64,000 bases of DNA. It comes from Chryseobacterium piperi. GTDB lineage: Bacteria > Bacteroidota > Bacteroidia > Flavobacteriales > Weeksellaceae. The translations under genes and the position numbers were made by a program. The stretch covers positions 1,426,001-1,490,000 of the forward strand of contig NZ_CP023049.2 in assembly GCF_002285635.2 (NCBI RefSeq), given 5' to 3'. Below, piece by piece: positions 19,201 to 26,664 of the stretch. The notes beneath the pieces were generated by a model. It was not told the DNA's origin. It did not search any database and worked only from the letters and a program-made list of their open reading frames with translations. The first letter of the stretch is position 1; each line of letters opens with the position of its first letter.

Positions 19201-20157
19201 TTGACTTTCCACATAACGCTTTCCATCCTCAAAAGGAATCCCCTTTTCCGAATCTTCCTTCCAATAATCACGATTATAGGCATTAAGATGCCCTTCATAG
19301 AATCCAAATTTAGGTAACAAAACCGGCTTTCCGGTCAATTGATAGAAATCATTCAGAAGCGCTACAGTTCCATCATTCACCATAAAAAAAACATCCAGGT
19401 AGTCAGTATCATGAAAAAGGGTTACTTTTCCTTTTTCTTTTGACCCGAAATCATATCTTCCCTTTTTAAAGGTATACCACATCATCCCATAGCCATTCGA
19501 TGACCAGTAGAAAGGATTCGGAGACGCTACTCCGCCGTCCGTCCAGCTGTTCTGATTTTCAATGGCAATAGCTTTGCCTTTATGGGAAAATCTTCCGTTC
19601 TGAACCCCACCTCCATAAAAATATTCTTCTGCTCCTTCCGATAGCGTTACACTGGTTTTTCCAGGATCGAAAGATATTGGCTCCACTGCTTCGGTAACCG
19701 TCTTTTTGGTTTGTAAATTGACTAATTTAAAAAGTGTATTCTTTTTATTGAAGATAACCTGGATTTTGTCTGTAGAAATAGATACTTCAGCATCATTCTG
19801 GTTGAGTATTAATTTTTCAATTGGTTTTCTCGGATTGTCAACTAAAATTTGAGCTTCAGGTTTAGCCTCAGGCGCTCTAAGTCCTTTCCCTGAATTGTCC
19901 CGGAATAGCCTGAACAGGTGATCACCATAAAAATCCAATATGATCTTTTGTTGATTGGAAAGCTTGACTTCAATTGTCGTAGGGCTCGTTTTTTTAGCAT
20001 CAATGATACTTAGGTCTTCATTAGTTTTTCGGGTTGTCACTGTTTCCTGTGCCTGTACATAACCGGTTGAAACCATAGCTAAATTAAGTGTTAGCAAAGC
20101 TACCACAGCGGGTTTCCACATTTTTTTTTCCATGAGTCTGTGATTGTAAAGGTTCAA
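16279..20157 (-). CDS. Secreted glycoside hydrolase family 31 enzyme with FN3, F5/8C, dockerin-like and cohesin-like modules
   Basis: 1292 residues; a start at the inner Met9 would also fit the signal peptide. The GH31 catalytic region (about 170-690) has nucleophile D431 in KTDVAW and acid/base D483 in WSGDQTGG. A distal beta domain follows, then FN3 (about 868-950), an F5/8 type C or CBM32-like module (about 955-1090) and a dockerin-like pair of calcium loops (GDINNDKLIDRND, GDVNKNNLIDAYD, about 1099-1150). A C-terminal cohesin-like beta domain closes the protein. This layout is seen in GH31 enzymes acting on host glycans, including alpha-N-acetylgalactosaminidases; the exact substrate is not proven. 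No T9SS tail is visible. The next gene upstream on this strand is putP, 236 bp away. Confidence 0.88.
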   Translation of the reverse strand: MNLYNHRLMEKKMWKPAVVALLTLNLAMVSTGYVQAQETVTTRKTNEDLSIIDAKKTSPTTIEVKLSNQQKIILDFYGDHLFRLFRDNSGKGLRAPEAKPEAQILVDNPRKPIEKLILNQNDAEVSISTDKIQVIFNKKNTLFKLVNLQTKKTVTEAVEPISFDPGKTSVTLSEGAEEYFYGGGVQNGRFSHKGKAIAIENQNSWTDGGVASPNPFYWSSNGYGMMWYTFKKGRYDFGSKEKGKVTLFHDTDYLDVFFMVNDGTVALLNDFYQLTGKPVLLPKFGFYEGHLNAYNRDYWKEDSEKGIPFEDGKRYVESQKDNGGIKESLNGEKNNYQFSARAVIDRYKNNDMPLGWILPNDGYGAGYGQTETLDGNISNLKSFGDYARKQGVEIGLWTQSDLHPKEGISALLQRDIIKEVKDAGVRVLKTDVAWVGAGYSFGLNGVADVGKIMPQYGNGARPFIISLDGWAGTQRYAGIWSGDQTGGVWEYIRFHIPTYIGSGLSGQPNISSDMDGIFGGKKPIINTRDFQWKAFTPVQLNMDGWGSNEKYPQALGEPATSINRNYLKLKSELLPYSYSIAKEAVNGLPIIRAMFLEEQNSYTQGKMTQYQFMYGPNFLVAPIYQETQSDDRGNDIRNAIYLPKGLWVDYWTGEQYEGGQIINNIDSPIWKLPVLVKRGAIIPMVNPNNNPSEIDRKHRIYEIYPFGKSTFTEYDDDGKTEAYRSGKGITTLITSNVDKKDRVNITVEKSIGDFDGLVKEKTTEFRINVTRKPEKIEVRVGKKRIRLQEVDTQEEFAKRDNVFFYEKAPNLNKFSTKASEFEKVKMIKNPQILVKVEKTDITAQPVSVLLSGFIFEPQNLLKLKAGQLTAPRNIHVTEADQTAYSLKPLWDKVPNADYYEIEFDKQIYSTIKNNQLLFNELTPETEYSFKIRSANKEGFSGWETFTAKTKADPLEFAIKGISGNASVPAEKGYSIRYLFDRDESNLWHTQWDAKATPFDIMINLKTINQLDKLEYLPRTDGKNGNLLKGKVYFSNNKQDWTEAGDFSWNNDNTVKVFNFTTHPTAGFIKISISEGVGNFGSGRELYVFKVPGTESYLPGDINNDKLIDRNDLTSYINYTGLRKGDADFEGYVSNGDVNKNNLIDAYDISVVATQLDEGVGYDKIEKAAGKIEISTTKQNYNKDEIIEVMVKGAGLKSVNALSFAIPYHMMDYEFVGIQPLNMKKMENLTNDRLHSDKEKVLYPTFVNIGKQEALNGSENLFIIKFKAKRNLKFNLKLEKGILVDKNLDSATF

Positions 20158-20318
20158 ATTAACCTGAATCTGTTCAAGTTCTTACAAATATAATCCATGA
20201 ATTAGGTAAAACATAATTAATCCATAATTTTATTAGAAAAAATACAACTATTAAGGCTCAGCTCCTTTTATTTAGAAAAACAATCTTAAAATCCAAGACC
20301 AGGATAACTCATTAAAAA

Positions 20319-20343
20319 ATCCCTTACAAAGAATGTAAGGGAT
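20319..20343 (-). terminator. Terminator downstream of putP
   Basis: Perfect 10-bp stem ATCCCTTACA / TGTAAGGGAT with a 5-base loop, followed on the minus strand by a T run, about 50 bp after the putP stop codon. Confidence 0.88.
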
Positions 20344-20393
20344 GCTTATTTTACAAATACAATAGAATCACAATTATTCCAAGCTCACAATAA

Positions 20394-21890
20394 TTATTCA
20401 TTAACTATTTTATTAACCTCATCAAACTCACTTTCAATAGCCTCGTCCGGTTTATAGGTTAATAACGAAACAATAATATTAGTAACCAGGGAAAGTATAA
20501 ATCCTGGAATCATTTCGTACCAATCTTTGAATGAATGTTGAAGGTACACCCAAGCCAATACAGTAATTCCTCCTACCAACATCCCGGCAAGACCACCCTG
20601 CCATGTCGTTTTTTTCCATAAAAGCGAAAGGAGAATTAATGGTCCGAATGCAGAACCAAAACCTGCCCATGCATTCCCAACCAAATTAAGGATACTATCC
20701 TGAGGATTTAATGATAAAAGCATTGCCACAACAGCAACCAGCAAAACAGAGAGTCTGCTGGCAATCAGCAATTGCTTCGGTGTCGCTTTTTTATTCAAAA
20801 ATGCTTTATAAATATCTTCTGTCAATGAGCTGGAAGTCACCAATAACTGGGAAGAAATCGTACTCATTACAGCCGCTAAAATTGCGGTAAGTAAAAACCC
20901 TGAAATAAACGGATGAAACAATACACGGGAAAAATAGATAAAAATAGTCTCTGCCTCCGTTTTTGATCCATCGAATTTAAGCATAGTCTGCGTATCAAAT
21001 TTTTGCAGATAAGCAATACCAACCAGACCTATAGCTAAAGCTCCTGCTACAGTAAAAATCATCCATGTAATTCCTATTCTTCTTGCCTTAATCAAATCCT
21101 TAGGTTTGTCAATCGCCATAAAACGCACCAGGATGTGTGGTTGTCCACAGTATCCTAATCCCCATGCCAATAAAGACACAATGCTTACTGTAGTGGTCCC
21201 TTTGAATAAATCTAAATATTTAGGATCTTTAGCCTCAATCAATGAATATGTTTCCTGAACACTCCCTATTTGGGAAATAGCTACTATCGGAACAATAACC
21301 AACGCCAACACCATAATCGTTCCCTGTACAAAGTCTGTAAGGCTTACCGCCAGAAAACCTCCCAAAAAAGTATAGAGCACTACGACTAAACTTGTAAGTA
21401 GCAGACCAGTTGTATAGTCCATTCTGAAAGCTGATTCAAACAATTTTCCTCCGGAAACCATCCCCGCTGATGTATAAAGGGTAAAGAATACGAGAATAAA
21501 AATGGAAGAAGTAATCTTCAGAAGATGATTTTTATTTTTAAAACGGTTCTCAAAAAATACCGGTAAAGTGATTGCATTTTGTGCTACTTCCGTATAAATC
21601 CTGAGCCTCGGTGCTATAATAAGGTAATTGAGGTAGGCACCTATGGTCAAACCAATAGCGATCCATATACTGGAAATACCTGTAAAATACATGGCACCCG
21701 GAACACCCATCAGTAACCAGCCACTCATATCAGCCGCTCCTGCAGATAATGCGGTGACCGCTGCTCCCATTTTTCTTCCGCCTATTAAAAATTCCTCCGA
21801 ATTACTGGTTGATTTTCTATAAGAATATATCCCTATTGCTATCATTAACAACAGGTATAACCCCACAGAAATCCCTTCATATACTTGCAT
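20394..21890 (-). CDS. putP: Sodium/proline symporter
   Basis: 498 residues, about 13 hydrophobic segments, sodium:solute symporter family. Features typical of PutP are the N-terminal SEEFLIGGRKMG and SAGAADMSGWLLMGVPGA segments (helix 2 substrate/Na+ site), the GYCGQPHILVRFMA loop and the length of about 500. It imports proline with Na+ across the inner membrane. It is a single gene with its own terminator. No proline dehydrogenase gene is visible here. Confidence 0.92.
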   Translation of the reverse strand: MQVYEGISVGLYLLLMIAIGIYSYRKSTSNSEEFLIGGRKMGAAVTALSAGAADMSGWLLMGVPGAMYFTGISSIWIAIGLTIGAYLNYLIIAPRLRIYTEVAQNAITLPVFFENRFKNKNHLLKITSSIFILVFFTLYTSAGMVSGGKLFESAFRMDYTTGLLLTSLVVVLYTFLGGFLAVSLTDFVQGTIMVLALVIVPIVAISQIGSVQETYSLIEAKDPKYLDLFKGTTTVSIVSLLAWGLGYCGQPHILVRFMAIDKPKDLIKARRIGITWMIFTVAGALAIGLVGIAYLQKFDTQTMLKFDGSKTEAETIFIYFSRVLFHPFISGFLLTAILAAVMSTISSQLLVTSSSLTEDIYKAFLNKKATPKQLLIASRLSVLLVAVVAMLLSLNPQDSILNLVGNAWAGFGSAFGPLILLSLLWKKTTWQGGLAGMLVGGITVLAWVYLQHSFKDWYEMIPGFILSLVTNIIVSLLTYKPDEAIESEFDEVNKIVNE

Positions 21891-22080
21891 ATCATTTATT
21901 TTGTCACGCCGAATATAGCCATTTTCTCAGAAATAAAGAGGCTCACAGTCCTTAAAAGTAGTATTTAACAACTGACATCAATCTTTTATTCAAAGCATCA
22001 ATCAAGTTTATTTCAATTGAAAAAAATAACACAATTACCAAAGTTTCAAATTTTAAGTATCCACTTGATATCATTTCATA

Positions 22081-22109
22081 ATTATGGGTACTGAATCAGT
22101 ACCCATAAT
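22081..22109. repeat. Perfect 29-bp inverted repeat downstream of the amidohydrolase
   Basis: ATTATGGGTACTGA and its reverse complement are separated by a single base, between the amidohydrolase stop and the putP start. On the minus strand it could act as a terminator, but no T run follows; it could equally be an operator for putP. Confidence 0.7.
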
Positions 22110-22141
22110 CGTTAATATCATCACCTGTGTTTTTAGTAATT

Positions 22142-23950
22142 TTATTCTGTTCTATAAACAAATCGTCCGTCAAACATAGTCCAAAGCACTCGTGTACTTT
22201 CTATTTCTCCAGCAGGGATCACCGTTAAATCACGATCCAGCAATGCCATATCTGCCAATCTTCCCGGAGCAATTCTTCCTACACGATCTTCCATTCCCAA
22301 TGCACGGGCAGCGTCACTGGTGAAAGAATACAACATCTCTTCGGGCGTGACAACTTCAGAGGCTGGATTATTCGCAATCATAGCAATAGAAGCAAAAGGA
22401 TTAGGAGTGGACACCGGCCAGTCACTACCGCTAACTAATGTAGCTCCTGCATCCAACAATCTTCTTCCGGAATACATATTTGTTAGCAAACCAGGATTTA
22501 CATAAGGTTGCAGCAATTCATTACTTTCCAATCCCGGCTCTTTCCACAACAATTGCATTCCTGCCAGTACATTAAGTTGTTTAAATCTGGGTCTGTCGGA
22601 TGGATTCACAATTTGCAAATGGACAATGGTATGGGAAGGGCCAGATGGTCCATTCGATTGCCTGGCAGCTTCAATAGCATTAAGCGTTTCCCGTACTGCA
22701 CGATCTCCTATTGCATGAGTGTGTACAATAAGTCCTCTGGCGTCAGCAGCAGTTACTAACCTTGCAAACTGAGCAGGCTCAAAGCCTAACGCTCCCAAAC
22801 TTCCGCTGTTAATATAAGGTATACTGATCGCTGCTGTTTGTGCGGGATATTCTAAAACTCCGTCTCCCAAAATTTTAATTCCCGGTATAGTAAGATTAGG
22901 TACATTAGCATATCGTTGGCGCAAAGCTTCTACAACAGACAGCTCTGCCGGCTCGCTACGGGCATGCAATAATACCATTGCAGCTACCCTTCCGGTAAGC
23001 TCACCACTTTGAGAAAGACTTCTGTAAGTCGGTAATAATCCCTCATCATTTTGCGTAGGTCTCCACGAGAAAAGAGGGGCTACCGGACGCCCATTTCCCA
23101 TAGGGTCCAACCAGGCAGTAATTCCATAACTGTTTAGAGTACGTATAGCAGCACGACCCGCTTCAAGCAAGGTACCGGCAGGAACCGGCGGAACATTAGC
23201 CAATACATAATCCCATCCATCATCTACAGTATAACCGTTAGGATTGAGCTGTGCATCAAATCCATAGAAACGACGCTGTTCCTGCGACAAAGATCCTATA
23301 TAATTCTGATCAATGCCCGCTCTTGCAAGCATCGTACGGTTAGACCATCCGGTATGCGCATCCATACCTGCAATAATCACCGGAATATTTTCAAAAGGAG
23401 GATTATTGAATATATTGTCTAGTACGGAAAGGTCATTCCAATAGTCAAGATTGGCGTTCCCGATACGCAGAACATCTCCTACCAAACCCTGTCCGCTGGT
23501 TCGTGCCTGTTCTGCAAAAGAAGAAAGTTGCGCAGGTGGCAAAACCTGAAACGGCAACTCTGCCGCCAATGTAGCATAACCCGCAAAAAAAGCATGAACA
23601 TGAGTATCTACAAGCCCTGGCACCAATAATCTTCCTCCAAGGTCAACTGTTTCCGGATCCTGAGCCTTTGATTTAACCTCATTTAGCGACCCCACTGCAA
23701 CAATCCGTTTATCACGGACCAATACCGCTTCTGCATAAGGGTTATTTCTGTCTCCGGTAAATATCTTACCATTCATCATCAACATTTCATTGCTATCACC
23801 ATTGGATGTCAATTCATTAATACTGGTTTTACATGAAGTAAATACTAATAAAAGAAAAAGGTATAAATACCTATAATTAAAGCGTTTGGAATAATTGCTC
23901 TTATTCGATTTCATCGCATGAAATGGAATCTTAAGAATTTTCATAATCAA
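22142..23950 (-). CDS. Amidohydrolase family 3 (YtcJ-like) lipoprotein
   Basis: 602 residues from the first ATG; an inner ATG at 23914 gives a more typical start. A signal with lipobox (LLVFTSC) predicts a lipid-anchored protein. Metal ligands are visible: DTHVHA near residue 115, HTHAIGDRA in the middle and GSDWPVSTPNP near the C-terminus, the pattern of YtcJ-like amidohydrolases. Substrate is unknown (N-acyl compounds or amides in relatives). The gene is visibly richer in GC than its neighbours, with some lines near 50 percent, which hints at lateral origin. Confidence 0.88.
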   Translation of the reverse strand: MIMKILKIPFHAMKSNKSNYSKRFNYRYLYLFLLLVFTSCKTSINELTSNGDSNEMLMMNGKIFTGDRNNPYAEAVLVRDKRIVAVGSLNEVKSKAQDPETVDLGGRLLVPGLVDTHVHAFFAGYATLAAELPFQVLPPAQLSSFAEQARTSGQGLVGDVLRIGNANLDYWNDLSVLDNIFNNPPFENIPVIIAGMDAHTGWSNRTMLARAGIDQNYIGSLSQEQRRFYGFDAQLNPNGYTVDDGWDYVLANVPPVPAGTLLEAGRAAIRTLNSYGITAWLDPMGNGRPVAPLFSWRPTQNDEGLLPTYRSLSQSGELTGRVAAMVLLHARSEPAELSVVEALRQRYANVPNLTIPGIKILGDGVLEYPAQTAAISIPYINSGSLGALGFEPAQFARLVTAADARGLIVHTHAIGDRAVRETLNAIEAARQSNGPSGPSHTIVHLQIVNPSDRPRFKQLNVLAGMQLLWKEPGLESNELLQPYVNPGLLTNMYSGRRLLDAGATLVSGSDWPVSTPNPFASIAMIANNPASEVVTPEEMLYSFTSDAARALGMEDRVGRIAPGRLADMALLDRDLTVIPAGEIESTRVLWTMFDGRFVYRTE

Positions 23951-24366
23951 GAAGTTTGTAAGTTTAAATGGTATTCTTTTAATTTAATTTGTGCCGATAT
24001 ACACCGATGTTCATCAACCGGGTATCTTTTCCGTCAAATACTTACTCCGTAAAACATTTTGTACAAAGAAATCAAGCTTGATTGTTTACTTTAAGAGTAA
24101 TTCAAAATATTACTTAAGATAATATCAAACCTACAAATAATTTTATAATATCACAAGAAATCAATAATAAAATATTGTATTTAAATTAACAAACACACAA
24201 TAATTAATTGATTTACAATAATTTATTTAAAAATTAATTTTATTTAGTATAAAAAGACTTTAATAAACAATATCATTCAAATAGTATCATAGATACTATT
24301 TAATTTTTTTAATAATCTTGATTGAGATTCTTTCGGTGAATTATGGTTTATTCCATATTCTGATTA
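23951..24366. other. AT-rich intergenic region upstream of the amidohydrolase
   Basis: About 415 bp, AT-rich, before the first repeat unit. It presumably contains the amidohydrolase promoter on the minus strand. No gene or clear motif is visible. Confidence 0.5.
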
Positions 24367-24640
24367 ACACTCATTTGTCATTTCGAACAAAGTGAGAAAT
24401 CTCTTAATGATCTTAATAACTTACTGTGTTGAGATTCCTTCATTCCGCTTCGCTACTTTCCTGAAACCGAAGGTTCGACGTAGTCAATGACAAACTCAAT
24501 CACGTTTCTCTTAGCCAAGCCAGAAATAACAGAACTACATCTCCTCTTTGCTAAGTGAAACGCCTTTGCGCCTTAGAAGCTCAGCACTCTAAAAACCCTT
24601 TGCGGCTTTGCGTTTGACTATATCCAAGTTGTTTTTAACG
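24367..24640. repeat. Intergenic repeat, copy A
   Basis: Starts with ACACTCATTTGTCATTTCGA and runs through TTCATTCCGCTTCGCTAC, GACGTAGTCAATGACAAACT, AAACGCCTTTGCGCCTTAG and CCTTTGCGGCTTTGCGTT. The same order of blocks recurs at 24859-25113 and, shortened, at 24715-24850 and 26454-26645. Copies are diverged, non-coding, and not evenly spaced, so this is neither CRISPR nor a simple tandem array. Confidence 0.85.
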
Positions 24641-24714
24641 CAAAGAAGAATAAGGATGCTGCATATGTAGAGTTAGCAAAGACTAGCTTCGCTTATGAAG
24701 CTTATGTTTAATTA

Positions 24715-24850
24715 CTCAGTTTAGATTCCTTCATTCCGCTTCGCTAAATTCCTCAATGACAAACTCAGGAATGGTAAAATCACATTTCTCTTAGCCAAGC
24801 CACAAATAACAGAACTACATCTCCTCTTTGCTAAATGAAACGTCTTTGCG
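24715..24850. repeat. Intergenic repeat, copy B (shortened)
   Basis: Holds the TTCATTCCGCTTCGCTA block, the TCTCTTAGCCAAGCCA block and the ATCTCCTCTTTGCTAAATGA block, but lacks the first and last blocks of copy A. Confidence 0.8.
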
Positions 24851-24858
24851 ACCGATCG

Positions 24859-25113
24859 ACACTCATTTGTCATTTCGAACAAAGTGAGAAATCTCTTAAT
24901 AACCTTAATAGCTTGCTGGGTTTAGATTCCTTCATTCCGCTTCGCTACATTTCTGAAACCGAAGGTTCGACGTAGTCAATGACAAACTGGAATGGTAAAT
25001 CACCTCTCCCTCTTTGCTAAGTGAAACGCCTTTGCGCCTTAGAAACACAGCACTCTAAAAACCCTTTGCGGCTTTGCGTTGACTATTTTAAAGTGTTTTT
25101 TAACTCTCGCAGA
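24859..25113. repeat. Intergenic repeat, copy C
   Basis: Near full-length copy of the unit that starts at 24367, with small deletions. It ends in AGTGTTTTTTAAC and is followed by a CGCAGATTGAGCAGATT fragment of another dispersed repeat. Confidence 0.85.
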
Positions 25114-25259
25114 TTGAGCAGATTTTTATTTTCCAGCTATATTTAGATTCTTCATCCCGCTTCTGAACTACGTTCGCAAACTTATCGTCTGTATTCTGAA
25201 ATCGAAGATTAGACGTAGTCAATGACAAATATTGTGTTTTAGCTTTGTCATTTCGATTT

Positions 25260-26234
25260 CTATGACATTTCCAATTGATTTTGATAAAAAGTTTTGTTTT
25301 TAATTAACGAATAAATTCGGTGTATAATTTTGTTTCGTACCGCATTTAAAACAGACATTTTATTTTTACCTTCTGACACTTTTCTTAGATAGTAGACAGC
25401 CAAATCATTTTTAAACCGAATAGCGCTCATTGCAGCGAGATGAAGAATTTTTTTTAATTCCTTATCTGCCAGGGGGGATACTTTTGATTTGTACTTCAAT
25501 GAAGTACCAGATTGATACTCAAATGGCGCTACACCAGCATAGCAGGACATTTCTCTGGCAGATTGTATCTCGGTAAAGCCGTTGGTTTTAATAAGCATGT
25601 TAGCAGCCAAAACTTTGCCTACACCTGGTATCGTTTGAATTCGATGATATTGATCTTTCAAGACTTCGTCATTTTCAATAAGATAGAGGATTTTATCTTC
25701 AATGAATGAAATCTGTTTGTCTAATAAGGCAATGAAGTCCTTATTGAGTTTTAAAAGGTCTTTATCCTGCATTCCTTTTAGAAGCGACTGGTCTGCTAAC
25801 TGGGTGAGTAAAGCTGCTCTTATTTTAACACGGAGTCTTCTCTCAGTATTTAAGAGTTTGATTTTTTGTAGTGTTTTACTGCAAGGACTCCAGATACGTA
25901 GATCAATATGGTGTTTTTCTAAGAATAAAGCGATTCTTTTACTGTCTATTTTGTCATTCTTACCTCTTACCAGGCCTATACTTCTCTTTATATGAAGTGG
26001 ATTAATAACATAAACCTTAAATTCAAAAAGGGGTAAAACTTCATAAAGGTGATAATTATAACGGCCAGTATTCTCCATAGCTATCATCACTTGGTGTTCT
26101 TTAAATTCTTTAAAAAACTTTTTTAATGCTTTTACCGTGTTTTCTATCGTAAAAAACTGAAAGGTAGAATCAATAAGTACACTAATATCGAGAGTAAGCT
26201 TGCTCACATCAATGCCAATAATTACATTTTTCAT
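25260..26234 (-). CDS. IS110-family transposase (DEDD recombinase)
   Basis: 324 residues. The N-terminal RuvC-like DEDD domain shows D9 (GIDVSK), E54 (AMENTGRY) and D94/D97 (RGKNDKIDSKR). The C-terminal transposase_20 domain has TIPGVGKVLAANML and CYAGVAPFEYQSG, where the catalytic serine of the IS110 recombinases is expected. Full length for the family and no frame damage, so the element may be active. Its stop codon is only a few bases inside the element end, and 211 bp of non-coding DNA lie upstream within the element. Confidence 0.95.
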   Translation of the reverse strand: MKNVIIGIDVSKLTLDISVLIDSTFQFFTIENTVKALKKFFKEFKEHQVMIAMENTGRYNYHLYEVLPLFEFKVYVINPLHIKRSIGLVRGKNDKIDSKRIALFLEKHHIDLRIWSPCSKTLQKIKLLNTERRLRVKIRAALLTQLADQSLLKGMQDKDLLKLNKDFIALLDKQISFIEDKILYLIENDEVLKDQYHRIQTIPGVGKVLAANMLIKTNGFTEIQSAREMSCYAGVAPFEYQSGTSLKYKSKVSPLADKELKKILHLAAMSAIRFKNDLAVYYLRKVSEGKNKMSVLNAVRNKIIHRIYSLIKNKTFYQNQLEMS

Positions 26235-26265
26235 AAATTTGTTTTTGCATATTAATAAGAAGAGA

Positions 26266-26400
26266 TCTTATCATTAACTCAACTCCTTGATAATGGGTCA
26301 TTAGCCCGAATTTCTATCTGAGATTGTGATAAGAAAGTGTTTAAGTCTTAATCGAAATATGAGTTTTACTCTAAGACAGGGTTAGTTTACTTAAACACTT
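26266..26400 (-). ncRNA. Candidate bridge RNA of IS110 element 1
   Basis: Two adjacent stem-loops lie upstream of the transposase, on its strand. The 5' loop is closed by the perfect 11-bp stem 26335-26345/26390-26400. The 3' loop is closed by the 8-bp stem 26266-26273/26327-26334. In the 5' loop TCGAAAT (26352-26358) is the reverse complement of the left target with core (25250-25256), and GACAGG (26375-26380) resembles the right target GATAGG (26449-26454) with one G-T wobble. In the 3' loop TCCTT (26284-26288) is the reverse complement of the element end with core (26443-26447), and TTTCTAT (26311-26317) equals the other end (25257-25263). This is the target-loop/donor-loop plan of IS110 bridge RNAs. 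Confidence 0.78.
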
Positions 26401-26453
26401 TTCTCTTCTTTAATTCTATAAATTTAACTATTTACAAATCTAAAGGACGATAG

Positions 26454-26645
26454 GAGAAATCTCTTAATAATCTTAATAGCTTGCTGGGTTTAGATTCCTC
26501 CATTCCGCTTCGCTACATTTCTGAATGACAAACTGGAATGATAAAATCACGTTTCTCTTAGCTAAGTGAAACGCCTTTGCGCCTTAAAAGTATAACACTT
26601 TAAAAATCCTTTGCGGCTTTGCGTTTAACTATACTTTAAGTAAAG
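26454..26645. repeat. Intergenic repeat, copy D
   Basis: Continues the unit seen at 24367 and 24859, from GAGAAATCTCTTAATAATC to the CCTTTGCGGCTTTGCG block. Its first part was separated from it by the IS110 insertion. Confidence 0.8.
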
Positions 26646-26664
26646 ATAAATAAGAATAATACCT

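Larger units (their letters stand above)
25257..26445 (-). mobile_element. IS110-family insertion sequence (element 1), 1189 bp
   Basis: Boundaries come from comparison with the second IS110 element at 42655-43888. Both have a left end reading (T/A)TTCTA(T/A)GACAT, which overlaps the transposase stop, and a right end reading AAATCTAAAG. Both are flanked by a repeated 2-bp core, here GA at 25255-25256 and 26446-26447. Joining the flanks rebuilds ATTTC-GA-CGATAGG inside a dispersed repeat, and an almost identical empty site exists at 42601-42615. There are no terminal inverted repeats, as expected for IS110. It interrupts the repeat array between copies C and D. Confidence 0.88.

Noticed and set aside
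24367..25113. Possible CRISPR array
   Set aside because: Repeat units are over 100 bp, diverged, lack regular spacers, and no cas genes are present.
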